Shown: positions 26,928 through 35,033 of the stretch, one piece after another
Layout: every line of letters starts with the position of its first letter
How positions within the stretch are numbered: the stretch's first letter is position 1
Source: Leifsonia aquatica
GTDB lineage: Bacteria > Actinomycetota > Actinomycetes > Actinomycetales > Microbacteriaceae
Direction of reading: 5' to 3'
Length of the DNA stretch: 64,000 bases
NCBI RefSeq assembly: GCF_014190775.1
Contig: NZ_JACHVP010000001.1
Coordinates: 992,001 to 1,056,000 of the forward strand
The notes under the pieces: model-generated
What the model saw: only the letters and a program-made list of their open reading frames with translations
What the model was told of the DNA's origin: nothing
The model's database searches: none
Translations under genes and position numbers: made by a program

Positions 26928-27566
26928 ATGCGCCAGAACCCGAGTTTCACCCTCACCGACGCGGAGGAGCTCAAGCGGCTCGTCCGCGAGAACCCGTGGG
27001 CGACCTTCGTCAGCCACACCGACGCCGGCCTGGTCGCGTCGCACTACCCGGTCATCCTCGACGACACGCGGGAGGAGATCAGCCTTCTGAGCCATGTCGG
27101 CCGCCCCGACGAGCAGCTGCACGAGCTGGGCGAGCACGAGCTGATGATCATCGTCCAGGGCCCGCACGGCTACATCTCCTCGAGCTGGTACGACGACAAG
27201 CCGGCCGTGCCGACCTGGAACTTCATCTCGGCCCACTTCTCGGGTGTGCCCGAGATCCTCAGCGACGAGGAGAACCTCGAGGTGCTCGCCCGGCTGGTCG
27301 ACCACTTCGAGCGCGAGCTGCCGGAGCCCCGGCAGATGGCGGGCACGGAGGCCGACTCGGCATACGCGCAGCGCATCTCCTCCGGGACCGTCGGCCTGCG
27401 GCTGACGCCCACGCGGATCAGCGCCAAGCAGAAGATGAGCCAGAACCGGCCCGACCACATCGTCGACCGCATCCTGCTGGAGCTCGCGGGCGACGGCCCG
27501 TACGCCAGCGACGGGCTGCTGCGCGAGATGACGATCGTGCACGACCGCCGCCGCGCCGCTCGATGA
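26928..27566 (+). CDS. PaiB-family FMN-binding protein
   Basis: A 212-residue split-barrel flavin-binding protein of the PaiB family, named for a Bacillus subtilis regulator of protease genes. Segments NPWATFVSHTDAGLVASHYPV, HVGRPDEQL and YISSSWYDDKPAVPTWNF (the ligand pocket) are characteristic. No DNA-binding helix-turn-helix is visible, so an oxidoreductase-like or effector role is as likely as direct transcription control. AGGAG lies 6 nt before ATG 26928, 8 bp after the glycosylase stop. Its stop overlaps the next start by 4 nt. Confidence 0.85.
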   Translation: MRQNPSFTLTDAEELKRLVRENPWATFVSHTDAGLVASHYPVILDDTREEISLLSHVGRPDEQLHELGEHELMIIVQGPHGYISSSWYDDKPAVPTWNFISAHFSGVPEILSDEENLEVLARLVDHFERELPEPRQMAGTEADSAYAQRISSGTVGLRLTPTRISAKQKMSQNRPDHIVDRILLELAGDGPYASDGLLREMTIVHDRRRAAR

Positions 27567-29017
27567 GCCTCCTGCTGACCGGGGCCCGCATCCCCGGCTC
27601 GGAGGGTGTGGTGGACGTGCGGATCGCGGACGGCCGCATCGACGCAGTCGACCTCGCGGGCCGCATCGACGCGGCCGGTGCGGAGCAGCTCGACCTCGAC
27701 GGCAGGTGGCTGGTCCCCGGCCTCTGGGATCAGCACGTGCACTTCACCCAGTGGGCGCAGACCGCGCGCCGGCTCGACGTGTCCCGGGCCTCCTCGGCCG
27801 CGGAGGCTGCCGACCTGGTGCGGCGGCGCGTGTCCGCCCGGGATCAGGATGGGGACGACCTCCTCGTCGGCTTCGGCTTCCACGACGCGCTCTGGCCCGA
27901 CCTCCCGACTCGGGAGCTGCTGGATGCGGCCGCGGGGGAGCGTCCGGTCGTCCTGATCGCCGGGGACCTGCACTGCTCGTGGCTCAACACGGCCGCCGCA
28001 CGCCGCCTCGGCGTGGAGTCGGACGACGCGGTGCTGCGCGAGGACGCGAGCTTCGCCGTCTCCAGCGCGCTGACGACCGCGGACGACGCGACGATGGACC
28101 GCTGGGCCGCCGATGCCGCCGCCGTCGCGGCGAGCAGGGGCGTCGTCGGTGTCGTCGACCTCGAGTACGGCTGGAATGTCGAGACCTGGCGGCGCAGGCT
28201 CTCCGCCGCCGAGCCGCGCGTGCGCGTCGAGTTCGGGATCTACGGCGACCACCTGGAGCGCGCTGCGACGCTCGGGCTGCGCACCGGCCGGCCGATCGAC
28301 GGGACGGCCGGCCTCCTGACCGCAGGACCTTTCAAGGTCATCTCGGACGGTTCGCTCAACACCCGCACCGCCCTGTGCAGCCACGCCTACCCCGACGGCG
28401 GGCACGGCGTGGCGAACCTCGGCGAGGACGAGCTGGTCGCCGCGATGCGCTTCGCCGTCGAGCACGGGATCGAGCCGGCCGTGCACGCCATCGGCGACGA
28501 GGCGAACCGCCGCGCGCTGGACGCGTTCGAGCGCGTCGGCGCCCGCGGTCGCATCGAGCACGCGCAGCTGGTCGACCCGGCCGACGTCGCCCGGTTCGCC
28601 CGCCTGGGTGTGACCGCGAGCGTGCAGCCGGAGCACGCCATGGACGACCGGGATGTCGCCGACCGGCTGTGGGAGGGGCGGACCGACCGCGCGTTCCCGC
28701 TCGCGGACTTCCTACGGCACGGGGTGCGGCTCGCGTTCGGCTCCGACGCTCCGGTGGCGCCGCTCGACCCGTGGATCGCGATCGCGGCGGCCGTGAACCG
28801 GTCGCGGGAGGGGCGCGAGCCCTGGCATCCCGAGCAGCGCATCCCGTTCTCCGCTGCGCTGGAGGCGTCGGTGCGCAGCCGGATCGCCGCCGGAGAGCCG
28901 GCCGACCTCGCGGTTCTCGACCTCGACCCCGCCGCGGCGACGGACGAGGAGCTCCGCGCCCTTCCGGTCGCGGCGACGCTCCTGGCCGGCCATTTCACGC
29001 ACGACACGCTGCGGTAG
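27563..29017 (+). CDS. YtcJ-like amidohydrolase
   Basis: A 484-residue metal-dependent hydrolase of the amidohydrolase 3 group. The first metal site is WDQHVHF (about 58-64); the later ligands lie in VHAIGDEANRRALDAF, RIEHAQLV and FGSDAPVAPLDPW. The beta-sandwich halves are at the two ends (RIPGSEGVVDVRIADGRI and the C-terminus). Family members act on N-formyl, exoenzyme or cyclic amide substrates; none can be chosen here. ATG 27563 overlaps the PaiB-like stop. It is the last gene of the rpiB operon and is followed by a bidirectional terminator. Confidence 0.9.
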   Translation: MSLLLTGARIPGSEGVVDVRIADGRIDAVDLAGRIDAAGAEQLDLDGRWLVPGLWDQHVHFTQWAQTARRLDVSRASSAAEAADLVRRRVSARDQDGDDLLVGFGFHDALWPDLPTRELLDAAAGERPVVLIAGDLHCSWLNTAAARRLGVESDDAVLREDASFAVSSALTTADDATMDRWAADAAAVAASRGVVGVVDLEYGWNVETWRRRLSAAEPRVRVEFGIYGDHLERAATLGLRTGRPIDGTAGLLTAGPFKVISDGSLNTRTALCSHAYPDGGHGVANLGEDELVAAMRFAVEHGIEPAVHAIGDEANRRALDAFERVGARGRIEHAQLVDPADVARFARLGVTASVQPEHAMDDRDVADRLWEGRTDRAFPLADFLRHGVRLAFGSDAPVAPLDPWIAIAAAVNRSREGREPWHPEQRIPFSAALEASVRSRIAAGEPADLAVLDLDPAAATDEELRALPVAATLLAGHFTHDTLR

Positions 29018-29054
29018 TCGCGGATCGCTGACTAGTTCTGGCGCCGGTGACGGC

Positions 29055-29089
29055 GAAGGGCCGCCCTCCGGAGTGGAGGACGGCCCTTC
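29055..29089. terminator. Bidirectional terminator between amidohydrolase and dps
   Basis: Outer stem GAAGGGCCG/CGGCCCTTC (9 bp) with an inner CCTCC/GGAGG stem. It sits in the gap between two convergent genes. Confidence 0.75.
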
Positions 29090-29116
29090 AGGCGCGTTCG
29101 TGGCGCGGTGACGTGC

Positions 29117-29599
29117 TTATTCGCTGATGTGCGCGAACAGGAACCAGCGGTCCTTGTCGAGGCCGCGGGCGATCTCGATGGCGACGTCCTGGCTGGTCTG
29201 GTCGAGCTCGTCGAGCTCCTTCACGGCGGTGTTGACGGCCGCGAGGGCTGCGTCGATCTGCGCGATGACCTCGGCGATGGTCTGGTTGGAGGGGCGGAAG
29301 CCCGCGGTCAGCTCCGGGGTGGTGGTCTTCGCGGCGACCGTGCCGAGGCGGCCGTCGACCGGGAGCCCCAGGGCGACGATGCGCTCGGCGGCCAGGTCGG
29401 CCCACTCCTGCGCGTGGTCGACGATCGTGTCGAGCAGCTCGTGCACGCCGATGAAGTTGGCGCCGCGCACGTGCCAGTGCGCCTGCTTTCCGTTGACGAC
29501 GAGCGCGGTGAGGTCGATGACCACCGGGCTCAGGAACTGGGCGACTCCGGCGGCGACGTCCGGGTTGGAAACACTCTGGCTTGCGGCGATGTCCGTCAT
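29117..29599 (-). CDS. dps: Dps-type DNA-protecting ferritin
   Basis: A 160-residue mini-ferritin that forms a dodecamer, oxidises Fe2+ with hydrogen peroxide and stores iron, protecting DNA. All intersubunit ferroxidase residues are present: H41 and H53, D57, D68 and E72, in KQAHWHVRGANF through AQEWADLAAER. The N-terminal tail is short with few basic residues, so strong DNA binding through it is uncertain. The start ATG 29599 has AGGA upstream. It is transcribed alone towards the terminator at 29055. Confidence 0.95.
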   Translation of the reverse strand: MTDIAASQSVSNPDVAAGVAQFLSPVVIDLTALVVNGKQAHWHVRGANFIGVHELLDTIVDHAQEWADLAAERIVALGLPVDGRLGTVAAKTTTPELTAGFRPSNQTIAEVIAQIDAALAAVNTAVKELDELDQTSQDVAIEIARGLDKDRWFLFAHISE

Positions 29600-29629
29600 T
29601 GTTTGGCGTCCTTTCTCGTGCCTGCTTCA

Positions 29630-29690
29630 ACGCTACTCAGCCCGCGGAATTCCGCAACGAAGCTGAGGCTGCGCTAACTAAGCTGAGCCT
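29630..29690 (-). promoter_or_regulatory. Candidate dps promoter with upstream repeat resembling an iron box
   Basis: On the minus strand TTGCGG (29657-29652) and TAGCGT (29635-29630) are spaced by 16 bp and would start transcription about 20-25 nt before the dps ATG region. Just upstream is a dyad, GAGGCT-N15-AGCCTC (29665-29691), overlapping two direct AAGCTGAG repeats and a TTAGTTAGC stretch with partial likeness to the DtxR/IdeR consensus. The match is loose. Confidence 0.35.
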
Positions 29691-29823
29691 CGCCTGGGTG
29701 GCGGCCGAACGCCGCCGGTCCGGGTGCGGGGGATAACCCCCGCCGGGATTCGCCTGCCACCCGCATACCGACGGGAGGCCGCCGACGGGAGGCTGGAGTC
29801 ATCGTCCCCGACTGGAGAAGACC

Positions 29824-31197
29824 ATGACCTCCGCCTCATCCGCCATGCTGGATCCCGTGACCGCACGCCCCGCTCCGCCCGCCGACCGCACCACGTACGG
29901 CTCCCTCTGGCGCGGCGTCCCGCGCGAGCTCGGCTTCCTGCTCCTGACCATGCCGATCGCGATCGTCGGCCTGTCCGTGCTGCAGTCCCTGTTCTGGACG
30001 GGTGTCGGCACCCTCGTCATCTACGTCGGCCTGTTCATCCTGATCGGCACCTTCTACACCGCGCGCGGGTTCGGTGCGGTGGAGGTCGAGCGGCTGCGCT
30101 GGGCGGGTCGCCCGGAGATCCGCCGTCCGCTGTGGGAGCCGGCCGACAAGCCGCGCACGTTCTGGCGCTCCGCCTTCGGCCCGTTCGTCAACGGCCACTA
30201 CTGGCTGTACCTGCTGCACGGCATCCTGATCAACCCGATCGTGAGCATCGTCTCCTGGACCGTCACGATCGTCTGGACGTCGGTGGCCCTCGGCGGCCTG
30301 ACCGGGTGGATCTGGGAGGGCTTCCTCCCGCACGACGGGCAGACGGTGTTCCTGTCGCGGGTGATCGTGGACTGGGCGTCGCAGTCGAGCTCGACGTTCG
30401 ACCCGATCGTGGGCGACCGCATCCTGTACTTCATCGCCGGCGTGCTGTTCGCGGCCACCCTGCCGTTCGTCACGCGCGGCCTCACCCTGATGCACGACGC
30501 CATCGCCCGCGGCCTGCTCGGGGCGTGGCCGTCGGAGACGCTGCAGCGGGAGGTCGCCGACCTGTCCGCCTCGCGTGGTGCCGCCGTCGCCGCCGAGGAC
30601 CAGGCGCTGCACCGGCTGGAGCGCGATCTGCACGACGGCCCGCAGCAGCGCCTGATCCGCCTGCAGATGGACATCGCGGCCGCCGAGCGCAAGCTCGCCG
30701 ACGATCCCGACGCGGCGGCGGCGCTGCTCGCGGAGGCCCGGCAGCAGGCCGGCGACACGCTCGAGGAGCTGCGGGCGCTGTCCCGCGGGTTCGCACCGCC
30801 CCTGCTGCAGGATCGCGGACTGGTCGCCGCGGCGGAGTCGCTCGCCGCGCGCAGCACCGTCCCGATGCGGCTGGAGTCGTCGCTCGCGCCGGGGGAGCGG
30901 TTCAGCCCGGAGACCGAGCGGAACGCCTATTACGTGCTCGCCGAGCTGGCGACCAATGTCGCGAAGCACTCGGGGGCGACGGAGGCGCGGCTGTTCCTGG
31001 ACCGGACGGCCGAGCCGTCCGGAGCGCAGTGGCTGAGCGTGTGGGTGACGGACAACGGATCCGGGGGAGCGACTCTGACGCCGGGTCACGGTCTGAGCGG
31101 GCTGAGCGAGCGCGTGCGCGGCATGCGCGGTGAGCTCGTCGTCGACAGCCCGGTCGGCGGCCCGACGCGGATCGGCACGCGCCTCCCGCTCGCCTGA
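29824..31197 (+). CDS. Sensor histidine kinase with N-terminal membrane sensor domain
   Basis: A 457-residue kinase. Residues 35-225 hold four predicted helices in two pairs, matching the putative sensor module common in actinobacterial HisKA_3 kinases (GFLLLTMPIAIVGL, then HGILINPIVSIVSWTVTIVW). The phosphoacceptor is His270 in LERDLHDGPQQRL, and the HATPase domain has ELATNVAKHS and GHGLSGLSERVRGM. The cognate regulator is probably the NarL-type gene at 31541-32203, which is on the other strand and convergent. GGAGA precedes the ATG. Confidence 0.93.
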   Translation: MTSASSAMLDPVTARPAPPADRTTYGSLWRGVPRELGFLLLTMPIAIVGLSVLQSLFWTGVGTLVIYVGLFILIGTFYTARGFGAVEVERLRWAGRPEIRRPLWEPADKPRTFWRSAFGPFVNGHYWLYLLHGILINPIVSIVSWTVTIVWTSVALGGLTGWIWEGFLPHDGQTVFLSRVIVDWASQSSSTFDPIVGDRILYFIAGVLFAATLPFVTRGLTLMHDAIARGLLGAWPSETLQREVADLSASRGAAVAAEDQALHRLERDLHDGPQQRLIRLQMDIAAAERKLADDPDAAAALLAEARQQAGDTLEELRALSRGFAPPLLQDRGLVAAAESLAARSTVPMRLESSLAPGERFSPETERNAYYVLAELATNVAKHSGATEARLFLDRTAEPSGAQWLSVWVTDNGSGGATLTPGHGLSGLSERVRGMRGELVVDSPVGGPTRIGTRLPLA

Positions 31198-31215
31198 TCG
31201 GCCGCCGCGACGCAG

Positions 31216-31249
31216 AAGGGCGGGTGACGGTCTCCCGTCACCCGCCCTT
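31216..31249. terminator. Bidirectional intrinsic terminator
   Basis: A perfect 15-bp stem, AAGGGCGGGTGACGG with its complement, around loop TCTC. It ends the histidine kinase gene on one side and the small antitoxin-like gene on the other. Confidence 0.88.
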
Positions 31250-31278
31250 CGCGGTGTCTGTCGTGTGCTGCGTCGGCC

Positions 31279-31491
31279 CTATTCGGTGCCGACCGCCTTG
31301 TCGGCGGCGTCGCGGGCGCCGTCGATCTGGCCCTCGAACTTGCCGCCGGTGACCTTGTTGGCGGCGTCGGCGACGCCGTCGAGCAGCTTGTCGCTGATGT
31401 CCTCGGCCTGTTCGGACTTCAGCGCGTTCTTCACGGTGTCGCTGTCGAGGAATTCCTTGGCCTTGTTGGTGATGTCGTCCAGTCCTGCCAC
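31279..31491 (-). CDS. MT0933-like antitoxin-family small protein
   Basis: A 70-residue, highly charged helical protein. The part ANKVTGGKFEGQIDGARDAADKAVG matches the Gly-Gly-Lys and Asp-Lys-Ala pattern of the MT0933/Rv0909-like antitoxin family (part shown). No toxin gene is adjacent; the neighbours are a histidine kinase and a response regulator. Two starts are possible: GTG 31491 in a poor ribosome site, and ATG 31533 with GAGGA 4 nt upstream, which would add MAREPLIDDESRCT. The second would place the gene 7 bp after the response regulator stop, suggesting co-transcription. Members of this family without a toxin partner are often general stress proteins. Confidence 0.75.
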   Translation of the reverse strand: MAGLDDITNKAKEFLDSDTVKNALKSEQAEDISDKLLDGVADAANKVTGGKFEGQIDGARDAADKAVGTE

Positions 31492-31540
31492 GGTGCACCT
31501 GCTTTCGTCGTCGATGAGCGGTTCACGCGCCATTCTGTCC

Positions 31541-32203
31541 TCACCGCTGCAGGAACGCCAGTACCGCGAGCACCCGCCGGTGGTCGTCGCCCGAGTCTTC
31601 GAGGCCGAGTTTCTGGAAGATCGCGGTCACGTTCTTCTCCACCGCGCCCACCCCGATCACCAGCTGGGCTGCGATGGCCGAGTTCGTCCGTCCCTCCGCC
31701 ATCAGCCCGAGCACCTCGCGCTCGCGCGGCGTCAGCGCGGCCACGGGATCGACCCGCCGCGTCAGGAGTTCGCGGACGACCTCCGGATCGAGCACCGTGC
31801 CGCCCTGCGCCACCCGCGTCACCGCATCTCGCAGCTCGTCGAGCGACGCGATGCGGTCCTTCAGGAGGTAGCCGGTGCCGCCTTGCCCGCTCGCGAGCAG
31901 CTCCTGCGCGTACGTCCCCTCGACGTACTGACTGAGCAGCAGCACCGACACGCCGGGGTGCTCGGCGCGCAACCGCAGTGCCGCGCGCACCCCCTCGTCG
32001 CGGAACGTCGGCGGCATCCGCACATCCAGCACCGCGACATCAGGCGCCACCTCGCCGACCTCCGCGAGCAGCGACTCGGCATCGCCGTAGGCGCCGACCG
32101 TCTCGAACCCGGCCTCGTCGAACAGCCGGATCAGTCCCTCCCGCAGCAGCACGGAGTCGTCGGCGACGACGAGGCGGAGGGGAGCGGAGGCGGTGTTCGG
32201 CAC
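31541..32203 (-). CDS. NarL/LuxR-type response regulator
   Basis: A 220-residue regulator. The receiver has D15-D16 in VVADDSV, phosphoacceptor D60 in AVLDVRMPP and Lys in GYLLKDRIA; the LuxR-type DNA-binding domain is LTPREREVLGLMAEGRTNSAI. GTG 32203 is preferred because a longer start at 32239 would overlap the upstream gene by 26 nt. It is convergent with a HisKA_3 kinase gene 344 bp away and is probably its partner. The cyclotransferase-like gene ends 10 bp upstream. Confidence 0.92.
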   Translation of the reverse strand: MPNTASAPLRLVVADDSVLLREGLIRLFDEAGFETVGAYGDAESLLAEVGEVAPDVAVLDVRMPPTFRDEGVRAALRLRAEHPGVSVLLLSQYVEGTYAQELLASGQGGTGYLLKDRIASLDELRDAVTRVAQGGTVLDPEVVRELLTRRVDPVAALTPREREVLGLMAEGRTNSAIAAQLVIGVGAVEKNVTAIFQKLGLEDSGDDHRRVLAVLAFLQR

Positions 32204-32213
32204 GGGGATCAGC

Positions 32214-32585
32214 CTAGGGGCGGGCGTCGCCCTCGTCATCAGCGACGTAGACGAACGCCTCGACGCCGGACGCGAGCGTCACGACACGCCGGACGTAGTC
32301 GGCGACCTCGTAGGCATCGGTGGCGGCGAGCTCGGTGCCGTCGAGCTCGAGGAAGGCGCCCTCGACGACGTCGGTCGTCTCTCCTCGCCGCAGGATGGGG
32401 TGCCGATCCGACCCGGAGGTCGCGATCACGTCCGGATCGGTGATGACGAGCCAGTCGAGCCGGTATCCGGGAAGCGTGTCGGCGACGGTCGGCACCTCGC
32501 GTCCATAGAGCGCGCGCTGCACCTCGGGCTGCCGGAGCGTGCCGTACGAGAAGACGCGATGCGGGGCCGGAGTCGACGCGGTCAT
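32214..32585 (-). CDS. Gamma-glutamylcyclotransferase-like (AIG2) protein
   Basis: A 123-residue protein of the GGCT-like/AIG2 fold. The substrate-binding motif is FSYGTLRQPEVQRALYG, and the catalytic glutamate is expected in GAFLELDGTELAATDAYE (D-x-Y-E). Family members cyclise gamma-glutamyl amines to 5-oxoproline, but many bacterial members have unknown substrates. It is probably co-transcribed with the response regulator gene 10 bp downstream. Confidence 0.87.
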   Translation of the reverse strand: MTASTPAPHRVFSYGTLRQPEVQRALYGREVPTVADTLPGYRLDWLVITDPDVIATSGSDRHPILRRGETTDVVEGAFLELDGTELAATDAYEVADYVRRVVTLASGVEAFVYVADDEGDARP

Positions 32586-32605
32586 ACAGACATCGTGTCA
32601 GGTGA

Positions 32606-32679
32606 TGGAGGGGATGACGGGAATCGAACCCGCGTAATCAGTTTGGAAGACTGAGGCTCTACCATTGAGCTACATCCCC
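32606..32679 (-). tRNA. tRNA-Gly (TCC)
   Basis: On the minus strand: acceptor GGGGATG/CATCCCC, D arm, anticodon stem CAGTC/GACTG region with loop carrying TCC, T arm GGTTCGATTCC, discriminator T and an encoded CCA at 32606-32608. It is divergent from tRNA-Pro. Confidence 0.95.
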
Positions 32680-32777
32680 GAAGCCGTTGCACTGCGACGG
32701 CCGACGACCATCGTAGTACACGCGGGGGCCACCTCGTGTGCAGTAGACTTGCGCGTGGTCTTTCGCACCGTTTTAGC

Positions 32778-32852
32778 CGGGGCGTAGCTCAGCTTGGCTA
32801 GAGCGCCCGCTTTGGGAGCGGGAGGTCGCAGGTTCGAATCCTGTCGCCCCGA
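32778..32852 (+). tRNA. tRNA-Pro (TGG)
   Basis: Acceptor CGGGGCG/CGCCCCG, anticodon stem CCCGC/GCGGG with loop TTTGGGA (anticodon TGG), T arm GGTTCGAATCC, discriminator A. No CCA is encoded. It lies 60 bp before the tig start. Confidence 0.95.
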
Positions 32853-32912
32853 CGAGGACCTCGTTCCTTGCGAGAAGACCACCGTTCGAACATTCAGGAG
32901 AACCCAGACATC

Positions 32913-34364
32913 GTGAAGACCACGGTCGAGAAGCTCAGCCCCACCCGCGCAAAGCTCACCATCTCGGTGACGCCGGAGGAGCTGAAGCCTTCCATCACCC
33001 ACGCGTACGAGCACATCGCCGAGCAGGTCAGCATCCCCGGCTTCCGTAAGGGCAAGGTCCCGCCGGCGATCATCGACCAGCGAGTCGGCAAGGCCGCCGT
33101 GCTGGAGCACGCCGTCAACGAGGGTCTGGACGGTTTCTACCGTGCGGCCGTCGAGGAGAACGACGTGCGCCCGCTCGGCCGCCCCTCCGCCGACATCACC
33201 GAGTGGCCGGCCGAGGCCGACTTCTCGGGCGACCTCCTCCTCACCATCGAGGTCGACGTCCGCCCCGAGATCACGCTCCCGAAGCTCGACGACATCACCA
33301 TCACGGTCGACGCCGCCGAGATCGCGGACAGTGACATCGACGAGGAGCTCGACAACCTGCGCAGCCGCTTCGGCACGCTCGTCACCGTCGACCGTCCGGC
33401 CAAGAAGGGCGACTTCGCACAGATCGACCTGACCGCCGAGATCGGTGGCGAAGAGGTCGACACCGCAGCGAACATCTCCTACGAGATCGGCTCCGGCGAG
33501 CTCATCGAGGGCATCGACGAGGCGCTCGACACGCTGACCGCCGGCGAGACCACCACCTTCGAGGCCCCGCTCATGGGCGGCGACCACGTGGGCGAGAACG
33601 CGCAGATCACCGTGACGCTCAACGCCGTCAAGGAGCGCGAGCTGCCGGAGGCGGACGACGACTTCGCCCAGATCGCCAGCGAGTTCGACACCATCGCCGA
33701 GCTGCGCGACAGCCTCCGCACCCAGGTGGAGCGCTCCAAGGCGTTCGGCCAGGGCACCTCCGCCCGCGACCAGCTCGTCGACACGCTCCTCGAGCTCGTC
33801 GAGATCCCGGTCCCCGAGCAGCTCGTCGAGGACGAGGTCCACCGCCACCTCGAGCAGGAGAACCGCCTCGAGGACGACGTGCACCGCGCCGAGGTCACCG
33901 AGTCGAGCCAGAAGACGTTCCGCACGCAGATCCTCCTCGACGAGGTGTCCAGCGCCGAGGACGTCAAGGTCAGCCAGGACGAGCTCACCCAGTACCTCAT
34001 CCAGGGTGCCGCGCAGTACGGCATGGACCCGAACGAGTTCGTCAAGATCCTCAGCGAGAACGGCCAGATCCCGTCGATGGTCGGAGAGGTCGCCCGCAAC
34101 AAGGCCCTCGCGATCGTCCTCGGCAAGGTGAAGGTCGTCGACAGCAACGGCAAGCCGGTCGACCTCAGCGAGTTCACCGCCGTCGCCTCCGGTGACGACG
34201 AGGACGAGGCCGCCGACGAGGCGACCGAGGCTCCGGCCGAGGAGGCCGCCGAGGCCCCCGCCGCCGAGGAGAAGCCGAAGAAGAAGGCTCCCGCCAAGAA
34301 GGCTCCCGCCAAGAAGGCTCCCGCCAAGAAGCCGGCCGCCAAGAAGGCCGCGGACGCGGAGTAA
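32913..34364 (+). CDS. tig: Trigger factor
   Basis: Ribosome-bound chaperone and prolyl isomerase that meets nascent chains at the tunnel exit. The 483 residues hold the ribosome-binding domain (1-120, signature [16 protein letters not shown]), the FKBP-like isomerase domain (about 155-240, [16 protein letters not shown]) and the helical C-domain to about 425. The last 45 residues add an acidic Ala/Glu stretch and a Lys/Ala/Pro tail (repeats of KKAPA) absent from E. coli trigger factor. GTG 32913 begins [15 protein letters not shown], the expected start. It precedes the clp protease genes, as in most actinobacteria. Confidence 0.95.
   Translation: MKTTVEKLSPTRAKLTISVTPEELKPSITHAYEHIAEQVSIPGFRKGKVPPAIIDQRVGKAAVLEHAVNEGLDGFYRAAVEENDVRPLGRPSADITEWPAEADFSGDLLLTIEVDVRPEITLPKLDDITITVDAAEIADSDIDEELDNLRSRFGTLVTVDRPAKKGDFAQIDLTAEIGGEEVDTAANISYEIGSGELIEGIDEALDTLTAGETTTFEAPLMGGDHVGENAQITVTLNAVKERELPEADDDFAQIASEFDTIAELRDSLRTQVERSKAFGQGTSARDQLVDTLLELVEIPVPEQLVEDEVHRHLEQENRLEDDVHRAEVTESSQKTFRTQILLDEVSSAEDVKVSQDELTQYLIQGAAQYGMDPNEFVKILSENGQIPSMVGEVARNKALAIVLGKVKVVDSNGKPVDLSEFTAVASGDDEDEAADEATEAPAEEAAEAPAAEEKPKKKAPAKKAPAKKAPAKKPAAKKAADAE
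34281..34325 (+). repeat. 15-bp in-frame tandem repeat in the tig tail
   Basis: AAGAAGGCTCCCGCC occurs three times without change, followed by one variant copy, encoding KKAPA repeats. Such arrays expand and contract by slippage, so the tail length may vary among strains. Confidence 0.9.
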
Positions 34365-34372
34365 TCCCATCG

Positions 34373-34412
34373 ACGACGAAGGCCGGGTGCGCATGCGCCC
34401 GGCCTTCGTCGT
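34373..34412 (+). terminator. Terminator after tig
   Basis: A perfect 15-bp stem ACGACGAAGGCCGGG with its complement, a 10-nt loop TGCGCATGCG and a following GTTTCC. It begins 9 bp after the tig stop. Confidence 0.85.
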
Positions 34413-34439
34413 TTCCAGGATCAGGACGAGGGGACGACG

Positions 34440-34922
34440 ATGGACGACTGGCAGCGACGCGTCGACGCCGTGTGGGACGAAGCCGCGACCCGCGGTGAGG
34501 ATGCGACACTCGCCGCGATCCTGGCCCTCGCGGCCGAACGGCCCGATGACGCGCTCGGGATGTACGAGACCGCCGGCGCCTACGACTACGCGGGCCGGGA
34601 GGCCGAAGCCGAGCCGCTCTACCGCCGCGCCCTCGACGCGGGGCTGGCCGAGCCGGAGCGCACCCGCGCGACGATCCAGCTCGCCAGCACACTCCGCAAT
34701 CTCGACCGCCCGGAGGAGGCCGTGGAACTGCTGCGTGACCTCCTCGACGCGCGGCCGGGCGACCCGCTCGCGGCCGACGCGCACGCCTTCGCCGCACTCG
34801 CGCTGTACGACCTCGGCCTCCACGCCGACGCCCTGCGGGAGGCGCTCGCGGCCCTGTCGCCCCACATGGGCCGCTACGGTCGCGCCGTCGGGGCGTACGC
34901 CGCCGAGCTCGACGACGAGTGA
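34440..34922 (+). CDS. TPR-repeat protein
   Basis: A 160-residue all-helical protein with about three tetratricopeptide repeats: ALGMYETAGAYDYAGREAEAEPLYRRALDAGL, TIQLASTLRNLDRPEEAVELLRDLL and HAFAALALYDLGLHADALREAL (each shown in part). TPR folds bind partner proteins; the partner is unknown. GGACGAGGGG gives a purine-rich site before the ATG. It stands alone between the tig terminator and the clpP control region. Confidence 0.85.
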   Translation: MDDWQRRVDAVWDEAATRGEDATLAAILALAAERPDDALGMYETAGAYDYAGREAEAEPLYRRALDAGLAEPERTRATIQLASTLRNLDRPEEAVELLRDLLDARPGDPLAADAHAFAALALYDLGLHADALREALAALSPHMGRYGRAVGAYAAELDDE

Positions 34923-34951
34923 CTCCGGCCCCGCGCCTCCCGCGCCACGGC

Positions 34952-34969
34952 TCTCTGCCCAGGGCGAAC
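34952..34969 (+). promoter_or_regulatory. Candidate ClgR activator box before clpP1
   Basis: TGCCCAGGGCGAAC fits the ClgR consensus (CGCYNANRGCGWWS core) at every defined core base but the first. It lies about 82 bp before the clpP1 start and about 36 bp before a possible -10, TAGATT at 34997, a position suitable for an activator. ClgR activates clpP1P2 in corynebacteria and mycobacteria. No good -35 is visible, in keeping with activator dependence. Confidence 0.5.
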
Positions 34970-35033
34970 ACCACCGAAATGGCCGTGGCGCTCCGATAGA
35001 TTCGATTCCAAGCGACAAGGAAACGGAGCGAAC

